Shown here piece by piece: positions 10,295-18,818 of a DNA stretch of 30,160 bases. The stretch lies in assembly GCA_029780415.1 (NCBI GenBank), contig JAKOYN010000047.1, forward strand, positions 1 through 30,160, given 5' to 3'. The notes beneath the pieces were generated by a model that was not told where the DNA came from, did no database searches, and saw nothing but the letters and a program-made list of their open reading frames with translations. The position numbers and the translations under genes were made by a program. Source of the DNA: RXIX01 sp003989075. Its GTDB lineage: Bacteria > Pseudomonadota > Gammaproteobacteria > Competibacterales > Competibacteraceae. Position 1 is the first letter of the stretch, and every line of letters begins with the position of its first letter.

Positions 10295-12229
10295 TTAACT
10301 GGCGGGACCGGACCCCGCGTCAGCGCTGGCGAAGAAGGCGCGTACCCGGTCAAGGCGGCGCGTGCGGGGCATCGGCGGCAGGCTGTCCAGAAACAGCCGC
10401 CCGTAGAAGCGGCTCAGCAGGCGCGGATCAGCGAGCACCAGCACGCCGCGATCGCCGGTGTCGCGAATCAGCCGGCCGGCCCCCTGCTTCAGGGCTATCA
10501 CCGCCTGCGGCACCTGGTAGCTCAGGAACGGATTTTCCCCGCGCTGGCGCAGCGCTTCGATGCGTGCCTGTACCACGGGATCGCCCGGCGCGGCAAACGG
10601 CAGCCGGTCAATCACCACGCAGGACAGCGCCTCGCCACGCACATCCACTCCTTCCCAGAAACTGGCGGTACCGAGCAGCACCGCATTGCCCAGGGCACGA
10701 AACTGCGCCAGCAGAGCCGCCTTGGCGCGCTCGCCCTGCACCAGCAGCGGATAGCGCAGCCGCCCCGCCAGCAGGCGCGCTGCTTCCTGCAGAGCCCGAT
10801 GGCTGGTGAACAGCAGGAATGCCCGGCCACGGCTGGCCTCCAGCACCGGCAGCAGCGCTTCGACCAGCGCGCCGGTGTACTGCGGCGTGGCCGGATCGGG
10901 CAATTCGGGCGGATGATAGAGCAGCGCGTTGCGGGCAAAGTCGAAGGGGCTGTCCAGGCGCAGCGCCGTGTAATCGAGCAGACCCAGGCGCGCGGCAAAG
11001 TGGGTGAAACCCTGCTCCACCGCCAGCGTTGCCGAGGTAAAAATCCAGGAACCCGGCAGTGCGTTCATGCGCTCCTGGAACACTGGGGCGATATCCAACG
11101 GCGTAGCACTGAGCACAAAGCTGCGGCCCTGGGTCTCGAACCAGCGCACCCGCACTTCATCCTCGGCCGGCTCGCTCAGCAGTTCCAGGCGCTGCGCCAG
11201 GTCCTCGCAGCGCTGCAGACAATGCTCCAGCCCCTTGCCGCGCACTGCTGCTTCCTGCAGGGCCGTGCGCAACTGCTCCAATGCCGTAGCCACCATCGTG
11301 ACCGCTGCCCGCAGCGCCGGTCCGGTCGCCACTTCCCGCCACAAGGCGCGCCGATCTCCCAGGCCCAGCGCTTCGCGTAGCGCCAGTACTGCGGGTTCCA
11401 GGGCTGCGGCGCGCACGCGCAGATCGCCGAAATCGGCGGCATCACGCAGTTGCTCAACCCGGGTATCGCGAGCCAGCTCCAGCAGTTGCCGACCACTCAG
11501 TGAGCGTCCGAAGAAATAGCTGGCCACCTCGGGCAACTGGTGCGCCTCGTCAAAAATGATCGCCTCAGCGCCGGGCAGAATCTCGGCAAAGCCGGTTTCG
11601 CGGATCGCCATGTCGGCGCAGAACAGGTGGTGATTGATCACCAGCAGGTCGGCTGCCTGCGCCTCGCGCCGCGCCCGCGCCAGGAAACAGTCCTGTAAGC
11701 GCGGACATTCCTGCCCAAGGCAGTTGTCCACGGTTGAGGTCACCCGTGGCCAGATCGACGCATCCTCGGGCACGTCGCCAACCTCGGCGATGTCACCGCT
11801 CCGGGTGCGCGTGGCCCAGTCGCGAATACGCTGCAGCGCGGCAACCTGTTCGCGCGTCGCCAACCGTCCTTCGCGCTCGGTGGCTTCCAGACGATAGTGG
11901 CACAGATAATTGCTCCGTCCCTTGAGCAGGGCGGTTTTCACCGGGATCTGCAGGGCCTGGCGCAGCAGGGGCAGATCACGGTGATAGAGCTGGTCCTGCA
12001 GGTGGCGGGTGCCAGTGGAGATCATCACCCGCCGTCCAGCCAGCAGGGCCGGCACCAGATAGGCATAGGTTTTACCGGTGCCCGTGCCGGCCTCGACTAC
12101 CAGCGTACCACCGCCGCTCAGGATGGTTTCAACTGCGGCCGCCATGCGCTGCTGCGCCAGACGCGGGGCAAAACCCGGTAACCAGCGGGTCAGCGGACCG
12201 TCTGCTCCGAGGAGACGGGCGATATCCAT
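10295..12229 (-). CDS. yoaA: YoaA/DinG-type ATP-dependent DNA helicase with Fe-S cluster
   Basis: 644 residues from ATG at 12229. The open frame extends 21 codons upstream, but that extension overlaps the preceding gene and is Arg/Pro-rich, so MDIARLLG is preferred. Walker A AGTGTGKT lies at residues about 47-54 and the DEAH box in IIFDEAHQLPEVASYF. Between them are the four cysteines of an XPD-like Fe-S domain, in NYLCHYR and DNCLGQECPRLQDCF. C-terminal superfamily 2 motifs include FTSATL, LFTSHRAL, GTASFWEGVDV and QGAGRLIRD. The enzyme belongs to the XPD/DinG superfamily 2 group; YoaA is linked to repair of stalled replication together with HolC. DinG is an alternative name, but length and the QGAGRLIR form fit YoaA better. 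It follows the TPR lipoprotein gene by 19 nt. Confidence 0.9.
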   Translation of the reverse strand: MDIARLLGADGPLTRWLPGFAPRLAQQRMAAAVETILSGGGTLVVEAGTGTGKTYAYLVPALLAGRRVMISTGTRHLQDQLYHRDLPLLRQALQIPVKTALLKGRSNYLCHYRLEATEREGRLATREQVAALQRIRDWATRTRSGDIAEVGDVPEDASIWPRVTSTVDNCLGQECPRLQDCFLARARREAQAADLLVINHHLFCADMAIRETGFAEILPGAEAIIFDEAHQLPEVASYFFGRSLSGRQLLELARDTRVEQLRDAADFGDLRVRAAALEPAVLALREALGLGDRRALWREVATGPALRAAVTMVATALEQLRTALQEAAVRGKGLEHCLQRCEDLAQRLELLSEPAEDEVRVRWFETQGRSFVLSATPLDIAPVFQERMNALPGSWIFTSATLAVEQGFTHFAARLGLLDYTALRLDSPFDFARNALLYHPPELPDPATPQYTGALVEALLPVLEASRGRAFLLFTSHRALQEAARLLAGRLRYPLLVQGERAKAALLAQFRALGNAVLLGTASFWEGVDVRGEALSCVVIDRLPFAAPGDPVVQARIEALRQRGENPFLSYQVPQAVIALKQGAGRLIRDTGDRGVLVLADPRLLSRFYGRLFLDSLPPMPRTRRLDRVRAFFASADAGSGPAS

Positions 12230-12248
12230 GGCGGCGGCGCGCGGCGGC

Positions 12249-13436
12249 TCAGTTGGCCAGTTGCGTGGCCTGGGCCTCGGCCTCCTCGGCACCTGCGCTG
12301 TTGCCAGTGGATTTGCGGGCGACAGCGATCAGCTTCCAGTTGCGTGCCTGCAGCGAACGGTTGCCGGTCGCCAGATTGTTGGACTTACTGGCCAGCGATT
12401 CGGCCTGCTGATATTCGCCCTGATGCAGGCGAATCTGCGCCAGATCATGCCAGATACCGGCGTTGCGCGGTTCGATGCGCAGTGCACGTTCCAGTGCTGC
12501 GCCGGCCTTGTCGAGCTGGTTGCTCTTGACGTACTTGTCGGCGCTGTCCAGCAGCGCGACCACGGCCTGATTGCCTTCGCGGTTGATTTCGGCGGGTGGC
12601 AGGTCGGTCGGCGGGCGCGGACGTGGCGCAGGACGGACTACCGGCGCGGGCGCAGGCGCAGACGTTTCCGCCGCCGGGGTTGGAGCTGGCGCCGGGGTTG
12701 CGGGAGCTGGCGCCGGTGCTGGAATTGATGCTACTGGCGTTGAAGCGGGTGCCGGTGCCGGTGCCGGTGCCGTCGTTGGAGCGGGTGCCGGCGCAGGTGG
12801 CGGCGAAACCGGGCGCACCGGGGCACGCGGCACCACCGGCTGTGGTTCGGGCAGGGCACCCTGCGGCGTAACACCATAACCCGGCGCTGCGGTCGGTGGT
12901 GCGGCTGGATAATCTGGATAGGTAGGACGTGGCGTAGCAGCGCCCGGTGGATATGCGGGTGCGGCATAATAGCCCCCGCTGGCCGGCGGATAGGGTTGCG
13001 GCGCTGCCGGTGCCCGGCCATAGCCATCGGGATAGGCAGGTGCCGGGGTCGGGTACGGTTGCGGCGCTGCCGGTGCCCGGCCATAGCCATCAGGATAGGC
13101 AGGCGCCGGAGTCGGGTACGGTTGCGGCGCTGCCGGTGCCCGGCCATAGCCATCAGGATAGGCAGGCGCATATTCACGCGGCAATGACGGATCTTCCGGA
13201 TAGGCACCCGGGGGCGGCGCACCCGGATAGGCACCCGGTGCTGCCGGATATGCATCCGGTGCATTGGGGTAGGAACCGGGCGCATTCGGATAAGCACCCG
13301 GTACCTGTCGCGAACGGTCCGTCACCGGTGCCCGGTTTGCCGCGTTCCGGTCGGGTGGCGGAGTCGTCGCGCAACCGGCAACGCCAAGCAGCAGCACCGC
13401 CACGCTCATACAAGGCTTGATCAACGTCTTTTTCAC
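12249..13436 (-). CDS. Proline-rich TPR outer-membrane lipoprotein, candidate PBP1b activator (LpoP-like)
   Basis: 395 residues from a GTG at 13436, chosen because GGGAGAGG lies just upstream and the product begins with a lipoprotein signal, VKKTLIKP... ending VAGC at Cys22. The open frame runs 29 codons further, but without signal-peptide character. Ala follows the lipid-bearing Cys, so there is no Asp+2 inner-membrane retention signal and outer-membrane sorting is expected. Residues about 23-285 are Pro/Ala/Tyr-rich and repetitive, including nearly three copies of a 21-residue unit. Residues about 290-395 form TPR helices (KAGAALERALRIEPRNAGIWHDLAQIRLHQGEYQQAESLA). In Pseudomonas aeruginosa a TPR lipoprotein, LpoP, activates PBP1b. 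The position 125 nt downstream of mrcB in the same direction, plus a long flexible linker able to span the periplasm, makes the same role likely here. A generic TPR lipoprotein is the alternative. Confidence 0.8.
   Translation of the reverse strand: MKKTLIKPCMSVAVLLLGVAGCATTPPPDRNAANRAPVTDRSRQVPGAYPNAPGSYPNAPDAYPAAPGAYPGAPPPGAYPEDPSLPREYAPAYPDGYGRAPAAPQPYPTPAPAYPDGYGRAPAAPQPYPTPAPAYPDGYGRAPAAPQPYPPASGGYYAAPAYPPGAATPRPTYPDYPAAPPTAAPGYGVTPQGALPEPQPVVPRAPVRPVSPPPAPAPAPTTAPAPAPAPASTPVASIPAPAPAPATPAPAPTPAAETSAPAPAPVVRPAPRPRPPTDLPPAEINREGNQAVVALLDSADKYVKSNQLDKAGAALERALRIEPRNAGIWHDLAQIRLHQGEYQQAESLASKSNNLATGNRSLQARNWKLIAVARKSTGNSAGAEEAEAQATQLAN
12994..13169 (-). repeat. 63-bp tandem repeat, about 2.8 copies, in the lipoprotein gene
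   Basis: Units begin at 12994, 13057 and 13120, exactly 63 bp apart. Units one and two differ at three bases, all synonymous, and the third is identical to the second over about 50 bp before it diverges. Each unit encodes 21 residues centred on YPDGYGRAPAAPQPYP. Shorter degenerate YPxAPGA-type repeats continue at 13190-13310. Confidence 0.92.
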
Positions 13437-13561
13437 CGAACCTCTCCCTTCACTCGCCCGCCGGCTGGACCGATCCGAACCGTGGCGGCGCCATGAATCA
13501 ACGATTAGATCCAGAACCTTCATACAACTCGCCGTGCCAAAGACCCCGAACCCGAGATCTC

Positions 13562-16066
13562 CTAATTCATCAACCGCCGAAAGAAATCGCTCATCTCGCC
13601 ATCACCGCCGCCACCACCATCACCGCCGCCGCTCGGCTCGCTAGCCGGCTTGCGCCGTGGAGCCGGCGGGCTACAGGAGGCCGAGCCACGCGGCGCTGAT
13701 CCGGTCATGAACGGAATCGACATGCCACGCCGACACCCAGCGCTCAGGCGCAGGCCGCTGCGCGGATCGATCACCACATCCTCGACATCAGCCGGCATGG
13801 GCATCTCAACCGGTTCCAGATACAGGCCAGCCATCAGATCAATCCACACCCGCAGCGCCCCACTCGCGCCGCTCAGGCCGGTGGGCTTGTTATCATCGCG
13901 TCCCAGCCAGACCACGCTCAGCCGGTTACCGCTGAAACCCGCAAACCAGCTGTCGCGATAATCATCCGTAGTACCGGTCTTGCCGGCCAGGTTCAGTTCG
14001 GGCGCCAGCTTGCTCTTGGCTGCGCTGGCGGTACCTGCCCGCACCACCTCCTGCAGACCATTTACGATCAGATACGCCGGTCCCGGTTCGACTACCTTGA
14101 CCACATCCAGAGCGTAATGCTGCACCGGCCGGCCCCGGGCATCGGTCACTTCGCGGATCGCCCGCAGCGGAATGCGAAAACCGCCGCTGGCCATGGTTGC
14201 GTACACTTGCGCAATCTCCAGCGGCGTCGCGTTCAAGGCGCCCAGCAGCAAGGACGGATACGGCTTCAACTCCTGCTCCAGACCCAGGCGCTGGAACATC
14301 TCCACCACATGGATCACATCGATATCCAGACCAACACGCACCGCCGGGATGTTGTAGGAGCGGGCCAGCGCATCGCGCAGCATCACCCGGCCATGAAAGC
14401 GGCGGTCGTAATTGCCCGGCGCCCAACGCTGCCCGGCAGAGGTATAGACCAGCGGGCTATCGTTGATCAGGGTTGCCAGCGTATACCGGTCGGGCTGTTC
14501 CAGCGCCGCCAGATAGGTCACCGGCTTGACCAGCGAACCGGCCAGCCGCCGCGCATCCAGCGCCCGGTTAAACCCAATGGTCTTGGGCTCGCGATCACCC
14601 ACCAGGGCCAGCACCTCACCGGTCTGGGTGTCGGCAACAATCGCCGCACCCTGCAGGGGGCGAGCGCGCGGCTGACTCTTCTCCAGTTCTGGCAGGCCAT
14701 TGGCCACGGCATTCTCGGTCGTCGCCTGGATGCGCGGATCGAGGGTAGTGAACACCCGCAGGCCCTCCGACACCAGATCCTCGGACTTGTAATACTGGCG
14801 CAGTTGCCGCTGTACCAGATCGATAAACGCCGGATAGGCGGTGCCACCGGCGGCGCGCGGCGTCACGTCCAGCGGCATCTCCTTGGCAAGGGCGGCATCC
14901 TCGGCGCTGATCAGGTTCTGCTCGACCATCACGTCCAGCACCAGGGCGCGACGCTCGCGGGCGCGATCCGGATGGCGGCGCGGATCGTACAGCGACGGCC
15001 CCTTGACCATGCCCACCAGCAGGGCGATCTGGTGCAGGTCCAGATCCTCCAGCGCCCGGCCAAAGTAGAACTGGCTGGCCAGCCCAAAGCCGTGGATCGC
15101 CCGGCTGCCGTCCTGACCGAGATAAATGGCGTTGCTATATGCTTCGAGAATGTCATCCTTGCCATAGCGCGAATCAATCAGGATCGCCATCAGGATCTCG
15201 TTGACCTTGCGCTTGAAGGTGCGCTCATTGCTCAGGAACAGATTCTTGACCAGCTGCTGGGTCAGGGTGCTGCCGCCCTGCACCGTGCGCCCGGCGCGCA
15301 GATTGGCCACCATCGCCCGGAAGATACCCTTGGGATTAATGCCGGCGTGCTCAAAAAACGAACGGTCTTCCACCGCCAGCAAAGTGTCGACCAGCACCGG
15401 CGGCAGATCCTTCCCCTTGAGCAGGACACGATCTTCATAACGGGCGGGATAAATGCCGGCAATTTCCGGCGGATCCATGCGCAGCAGACCCGGCGCTTCC
15501 TGGCCATCGAGACTGGTGATATCGACCAGGATATTGCCAGCGAACACCAGGCGCACCCGCCGCGCCGGCTCGGCACCATCACCGAATACGAAATCGCGGG
15601 TCATCACCTCGAAGGTTTCCCCTTGACGGGCGTAACTGCCGGGACGGTTCGGGGTTTCGCCACCTCCTGGTGGCGGCGCACAGGTCACGGGCGGAGGTGG
15701 CTTGCGACGCAGCGCGCGCTTGCCGCTGGCTGGCGGCGGTGGCGGCTCGATCGGACAGTTCACATCGCGATAACGCAACAACAGCAGTTCCTGGGCGAAG
15801 GCATCAGCGCTCAGCGACATGCCGGTAAACAGCTCCAGCGGCCGGGCATAGACCTTGGCCGGCATCGCCCAGCGTTTTTCGTCGAACTCGGCGCGGATCA
15901 CCGCATCCAGATACAGCGTGTACAGACCCAGGCCCAGTGCGCCCAGCAGCAGCGCGCCCAGCAGCAGCGAAAAAAACAGCGACAGCAGCGACCGAAACAG
16001 CCCAAATGGCCGGGTTTTGCCCTTCGCTGCGGATTGACCCGAAGATTGACGTTTAGCCATGCCCAT
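13562..16066 (-). CDS. mrcB: Penicillin-binding protein 1b, bifunctional peptidoglycan synthase
   Basis: 834 residues (or 832 from the second Met). A basic cytoplasmic tail is followed by one membrane helix at about 25-50. A UB2H-like region (about 70-185) contains a proline-rich insertion flanked by Cys104 and Cys129. The GT51 glycosyltransferase shows EDRSFFEHAGI (catalytic Glu233), GGSTLTQQLVKN at 264-275 and KVNEILMAILI. The transpeptidase shows SLVK (Ser511), SYN (570-572) and KTGTT (696-700). The protein polymerises and cross-links peptidoglycan at the inner membrane. A Gly/Asp-rich tail precedes the C-terminal DFFRRLMN. UB2H in PBP1b is the docking site for Lpo-type activators, and the TPR lipoprotein gene directly downstream is a probable partner. 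Confidence 0.95.
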   Translation of the reverse strand: MGMAKRQSSGQSAAKGKTRPFGLFRSLLSLFFSLLLGALLLGALGLGLYTLYLDAVIRAEFDEKRWAMPAKVYARPLELFTGMSLSADAFAQELLLLRYRDVNCPIEPPPPPASGKRALRRKPPPPVTCAPPPGGGETPNRPGSYARQGETFEVMTRDFVFGDGAEPARRVRLVFAGNILVDITSLDGQEAPGLLRMDPPEIAGIYPARYEDRVLLKGKDLPPVLVDTLLAVEDRSFFEHAGINPKGIFRAMVANLRAGRTVQGGSTLTQQLVKNLFLSNERTFKRKVNEILMAILIDSRYGKDDILEAYSNAIYLGQDGSRAIHGFGLASQFYFGRALEDLDLHQIALLVGMVKGPSLYDPRRHPDRARERRALVLDVMVEQNLISAEDAALAKEMPLDVTPRAAGGTAYPAFIDLVQRQLRQYYKSEDLVSEGLRVFTTLDPRIQATTENAVANGLPELEKSQPRARPLQGAAIVADTQTGEVLALVGDREPKTIGFNRALDARRLAGSLVKPVTYLAALEQPDRYTLATLINDSPLVYTSAGQRWAPGNYDRRFHGRVMLRDALARSYNIPAVRVGLDIDVIHVVEMFQRLGLEQELKPYPSLLLGALNATPLEIAQVYATMASGGFRIPLRAIREVTDARGRPVQHYALDVVKVVEPGPAYLIVNGLQEVVRAGTASAAKSKLAPELNLAGKTGTTDDYRDSWFAGFSGNRLSVVWLGRDDNKPTGLSGASGALRVWIDLMAGLYLEPVEMPMPADVEDVVIDPRSGLRLSAGCRRGMSIPFMTGSAPRGSASCSPPAPRRKPASEPSGGGDGGGGGDGEMSDFFRRLMN

Positions 16067-16167
16067 TCCAGCCCGGGTTCAGTGCGCCTGCCCAGCGGCT
16101 TGGCGCGTCCCGGTCATTTTGTCTTATCCTAAACACCCCAAACAGCTCACGACTCGGAGTCCGGCGC
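16067..16167. promoter_or_regulatory. Divergent intergenic region between mrcB and the APH/kinase gene
   Basis: This 101-nt gap must hold promoters for both directions. On the plus strand a TATCCT at 16125-16130 could be a -10 element, with a weak TTGGCG 19 nt upstream; the GGAG at 16155-16158 is the ribosome site of the plus-strand gene. No stronger element was seen. Confidence 0.3.
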
Positions 16168-17742
16168 GTGCCATCCACCCACGAACTGCGCGATCAGGCC
16201 GCGCTGATCGCCGCCCTGCAACAGCCGAGCCGCTACCCGCACCCGGTCACCAGTGTCGAGCACCTGCAAACCCACATCTCACATATCCTGCTGGCTGGTG
16301 ATTATGCCTACAAGATCAAGAAACCTTTAAATCTGGGTTTTCTGGATTTTACCAGCCTGGAGCGTCGTCATTACTACTGCATGGAAGAACTGCGCCTGAA
16401 CAGCCGTCTCGCACCCGAACTGTACCTGGATTGCGTGCCCATCGGCGGCAGTCCAGAGCAGCCACGGCCCGGCATCACGCCGGCCATCGAATACGCGGTG
16501 CGCATGCGCCGCTTCGCGCAGACTGCGCTGCTCGACCGGGTGCTGGCCGCCGGGCAACTGGAAACACGCCACATCGACGCCCTGGCCCGCCGGCTGGCGG
16601 CGTTTCATCGCAGCATTGCCGTCGCCGGTCCCGAACTGCCGTTTGGCACCCCGGAACGGGTGCGCCAGCCCATGCTGGACGACTTTACCCACATCCAACC
16701 GCGGCTGACTGATCCTGCCGGGCGCGAACAGTTGCATGCCCTGGAAAACTGGACCCTGGCAGCGACCGAACGCCTGTGGCCACGCCTGGCCGAACGCAAG
16801 GCCGGCGGCTGGATCCGCGAATGCCACGGTGATCTGCATCTGGGCAATCTGCTGCTGAGCGACGACGACCAGATTACGATCTTTGACGGTATCGAGTTCA
16901 ACGACGAACTGCGCTGGATCGACGTCATCAACGATCTGGCCTTCCTGCTCATGGACCTGCGCTGCCATGGCGCCGGCGCGCTCGCTCAGCGGCTGCTGAA
17001 CATCTATCTCGAATACAGCGGCGACTTTAGCGGTGTAGCGCTGCTGTCCTGTTACCAGGTCTACCGGGCCATGGTGCGCGCCAAAGTCAACGCAATCCAG
17101 GCCAGCCAGCCCGGGTTGCCGCATGTGGAACGCGCCGCAGCCCGTGTCCGCTGCAAGGCCTATCTGCAACTGGCGCACACCCTGACTCAGCCGCCAGCGC
17201 CGTTTCTGCTCATCACCCACGGCGTTTCCGGCTCCGGCAAATCCCATCGGACCGGGCACTTGATGGGTCTGTTCCCCGGTGCCATCCGCCTGCGTTCCGA
17301 TGTGGAACGCAAACGGCTGTTTGGCCTGGGTCCACTGGATGACAGCGGCTCCCGCGTTGGCGGCGGCATCTACACCTCGGAAGCCAGCGCCCGCACCTAT
17401 CAGCGTCTGTACAGCCTGAGCGATGAACTGCTTACCATCGGCCATGCGGTGCTGGTCGATGCCACCTTCATGAAGCGCGTGCACCGGCAGCCCTTCCGCG
17501 AACTGGCCGCCCGCCACGGCGTACCGTTCATCCTGCTCGACTGCATCGCCGATCCGGCCACGCTGCGAACGCGGGTCGCGGCGCGGCGCGCGCGCGGCGA
17601 TGATGCCGCCGAAGCGGATGTTGCAGTGCTGGAACGGCAGTTGCGCTATGACGAACCGCCGCAGGCCGATGAACGTCCGCTGACCGCGCAAGGTGACAGT
17701 GACGCGCAACGCCTGCACGCAGCGCTTGCAGCAGCTCTGTGA
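16168..17742 (+). CDS. Two-domain protein: APH-like kinase fold fused to P-loop kinase
   Basis: 524 residues from a GTG with GGAG 9 nt upstream. The N-terminal half resembles aminoglycoside phosphotransferase/choline-kinase folds: LAGDYAYKIKKPLNLGFLDF near residues 48-68, catalytic loop HGDLHLGNLLL from residue 220, and IFDGIEFNDELRWIDVINDLAFLLMDL for the metal site. The C-terminal half starts with a Walker A GVSGSGKS at 352-359 and reads like a zeta-toxin/polynucleotide-kinase type P-loop phosphotransferase (LRSDVERKRLFGL, VLVDATFMKR). This fusion is widespread in Proteobacteria and is often annotated as a bifunctional aminoglycoside phosphotransferase/ATP-binding protein. Its substrate is unknown, and antibiotic modification should not be assumed. 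It precedes the adenosine kinase gene by 45 nt. Confidence 0.88.
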   Translation: MPSTHELRDQAALIAALQQPSRYPHPVTSVEHLQTHISHILLAGDYAYKIKKPLNLGFLDFTSLERRHYYCMEELRLNSRLAPELYLDCVPIGGSPEQPRPGITPAIEYAVRMRRFAQTALLDRVLAAGQLETRHIDALARRLAAFHRSIAVAGPELPFGTPERVRQPMLDDFTHIQPRLTDPAGREQLHALENWTLAATERLWPRLAERKAGGWIRECHGDLHLGNLLLSDDDQITIFDGIEFNDELRWIDVINDLAFLLMDLRCHGAGALAQRLLNIYLEYSGDFSGVALLSCYQVYRAMVRAKVNAIQASQPGLPHVERAAARVRCKAYLQLAHTLTQPPAPFLLITHGVSGSGKSHRTGHLMGLFPGAIRLRSDVERKRLFGLGPLDDSGSRVGGGIYTSEASARTYQRLYSLSDELLTIGHAVLVDATFMKRVHRQPFRELAARHGVPFILLDCIADPATLRTRVAARRARGDDAAEADVAVLERQLRYDEPPQADERPLTAQGDSDAQRLHAALAAAL

Positions 17743-17787
17743 TCGACGCCCCCTACGCTTTTCACCCTATTCAACGACGGAGGACTC

Positions 17788-18777
17788 ATGGCGAAGTATG
17801 ACGTGTACGGAATTGGCAACGCACTGGTGGATATGGAATACGAGGTTGAAGTTGCCGATCTGGAGGCGCTGGGTATCGACAAGGGCGTGATGACCCTGGT
17901 GGACGAAGACTGCCAGTTGCGGATGATGGCGCATCTGGCCAGCCGCCATCACCAGCGCAGTTCCGGTGGTTCGGCGGCCAATTCGATGATCGCGGTGAGC
18001 CAGTTTGGCGGCAACAGCTTCCATTCCTGCAAGGTCGCCGGCGATGCGCTCGGCCACTTCTATATGCAGGATCTGCTCGATGGCGGTGTCGATACCAACC
18101 ACCATACCGAGAAGGAACAGGGCCATACTGGCCGTTGCGTGGTCCTGGTCACACCGGACAGTGATCGCACCCTGTGCACCTTCCTGGGCATCAGCGGCGA
18201 TCTGTCCACCCGGGAACTGGTCGAGGATGCCCTGCGCGATTCGGCCTATTTCTACATGGAAGGTTATCTGGTGACCTCGGACAGCGCCCGGCAGGCCTGC
18301 ATCGCCGCGCGCAGTGTCGCCGAAGCCGCCGGGGTCAAAACCGCCATTTCCCTGTCCGATCCCAATATGGTGCGTTTTTTCAAGAATGGACTGCTGGAGA
18401 TGATCGGCAGCGGCGTTGACCTGCTGTTCGCCAACGAGGACGAGGCCAAGGGCATGGCGGGCAGCAGCGATCTGGGCCATACCATGGACTATCTGAAAAC
18501 CATCAGCCGCGAATTCGTGATCACGCGCGGCCCGCAGGGGGCGCTGGTCTGGAATGGCCAGGCGCTGCTCGACATCGACCCGGTGCCGGTACAGCCGGTG
18601 GACACCGTTGGCGCGGGCGACATGTTCGCCGGAGCCTTCCTCTTTGCCCGCGGCCAGGGCTGGGATCATCACCGCGCCGGGGCTCTGGCTGCAGCGGCAG
18701 CGGCGCAACTGGTCACCCGCCTCGGACCGCGCATGACGGCAGCCGATACTCAGGCCATTCTGCGCCGTTTCGTGTAG
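17788..18777 (+). CDS. Adenosine kinase-like PfkB-family sugar/nucleoside kinase
   Basis: 329 residues, ATG with GGAGG at optimal spacing. PfkB features include the N-terminal VYGIGNALVDMEYEV, the substrate-binding GGSAANSMIAVSQFGG, and the anion-hole signature DTVGAGDMFAGAFL at about 272-285, with Asp278 as the probable catalytic base. The N-terminus and GGSAAN region match the group annotated as adenosine kinase, which phosphorylates adenosine to AMP in purine salvage. Substrate assignment within PfkB kinases is less secure than family membership; ribokinase- or inosine/guanosine-type activity is possible. The gene probably shares a transcript with the upstream two-domain kinase and is convergent with recO. 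Confidence 0.88.
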   Translation: MAKYDVYGIGNALVDMEYEVEVADLEALGIDKGVMTLVDEDCQLRMMAHLASRHHQRSSGGSAANSMIAVSQFGGNSFHSCKVAGDALGHFYMQDLLDGGVDTNHHTEKEQGHTGRCVVLVTPDSDRTLCTFLGISGDLSTRELVEDALRDSAYFYMEGYLVTSDSARQACIAARSVAEAAGVKTAISLSDPNMVRFFKNGLLEMIGSGVDLLFANEDEAKGMAGSSDLGHTMDYLKTISREFVITRGPQGALVWNGQALLDIDPVPVQPVDTVGAGDMFAGAFLFARGQGWDHHRAGALAAAAAAQLVTRLGPRMTAADTQAILRRFV

Positions 18778-18790
18778 GCGCCGCGCCCTG

Positions 18791-18818
18791 ACCGCGCCTG
18801 TCTCACTCCGGGCGCGGT
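18791..18818. terminator. Hairpin between convergent adenosine kinase and recO genes
   Basis: ACCGCGCC (18791-18798) pairs perfectly with GGCGCGGT (18811-18818) across a 12-nt loop that contains the recO stop codon. The 25-nt gap between converging genes suits a bidirectional terminator, but no T-run follows. Confidence 0.4.

Noticed and set aside
12994..13169. Possible CRISPR-like array from regularly spaced repeats
   Set aside because: The repeats are directly tandem with no spacers and keep the reading frame of the lipoprotein, so this is a coding repeat.
12596..13420. Several plus-strand frames with Gly/Ala or His/Arg repeats opposite the TPR lipoprotein
   Set aside because: They are complementary readings of the Pro/Ala/Tyr-repeat DNA; the minus-strand frame has the lipobox, ribosome site and TPR domain.
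14117..16132. 671-codon plus-strand open frame opposite mrcB
   Set aside because: It lies wholly antisense to a gene with full catalytic motifs. Long opposite-strand frames are expected in GC-rich DNA, and the product shows no recognisable domain.
16168..17200. Aminoglycoside resistance gene
   Set aside because: The APH-like fold is part of a widespread chromosomal two-domain protein; nothing in the sequence supports drug modification.
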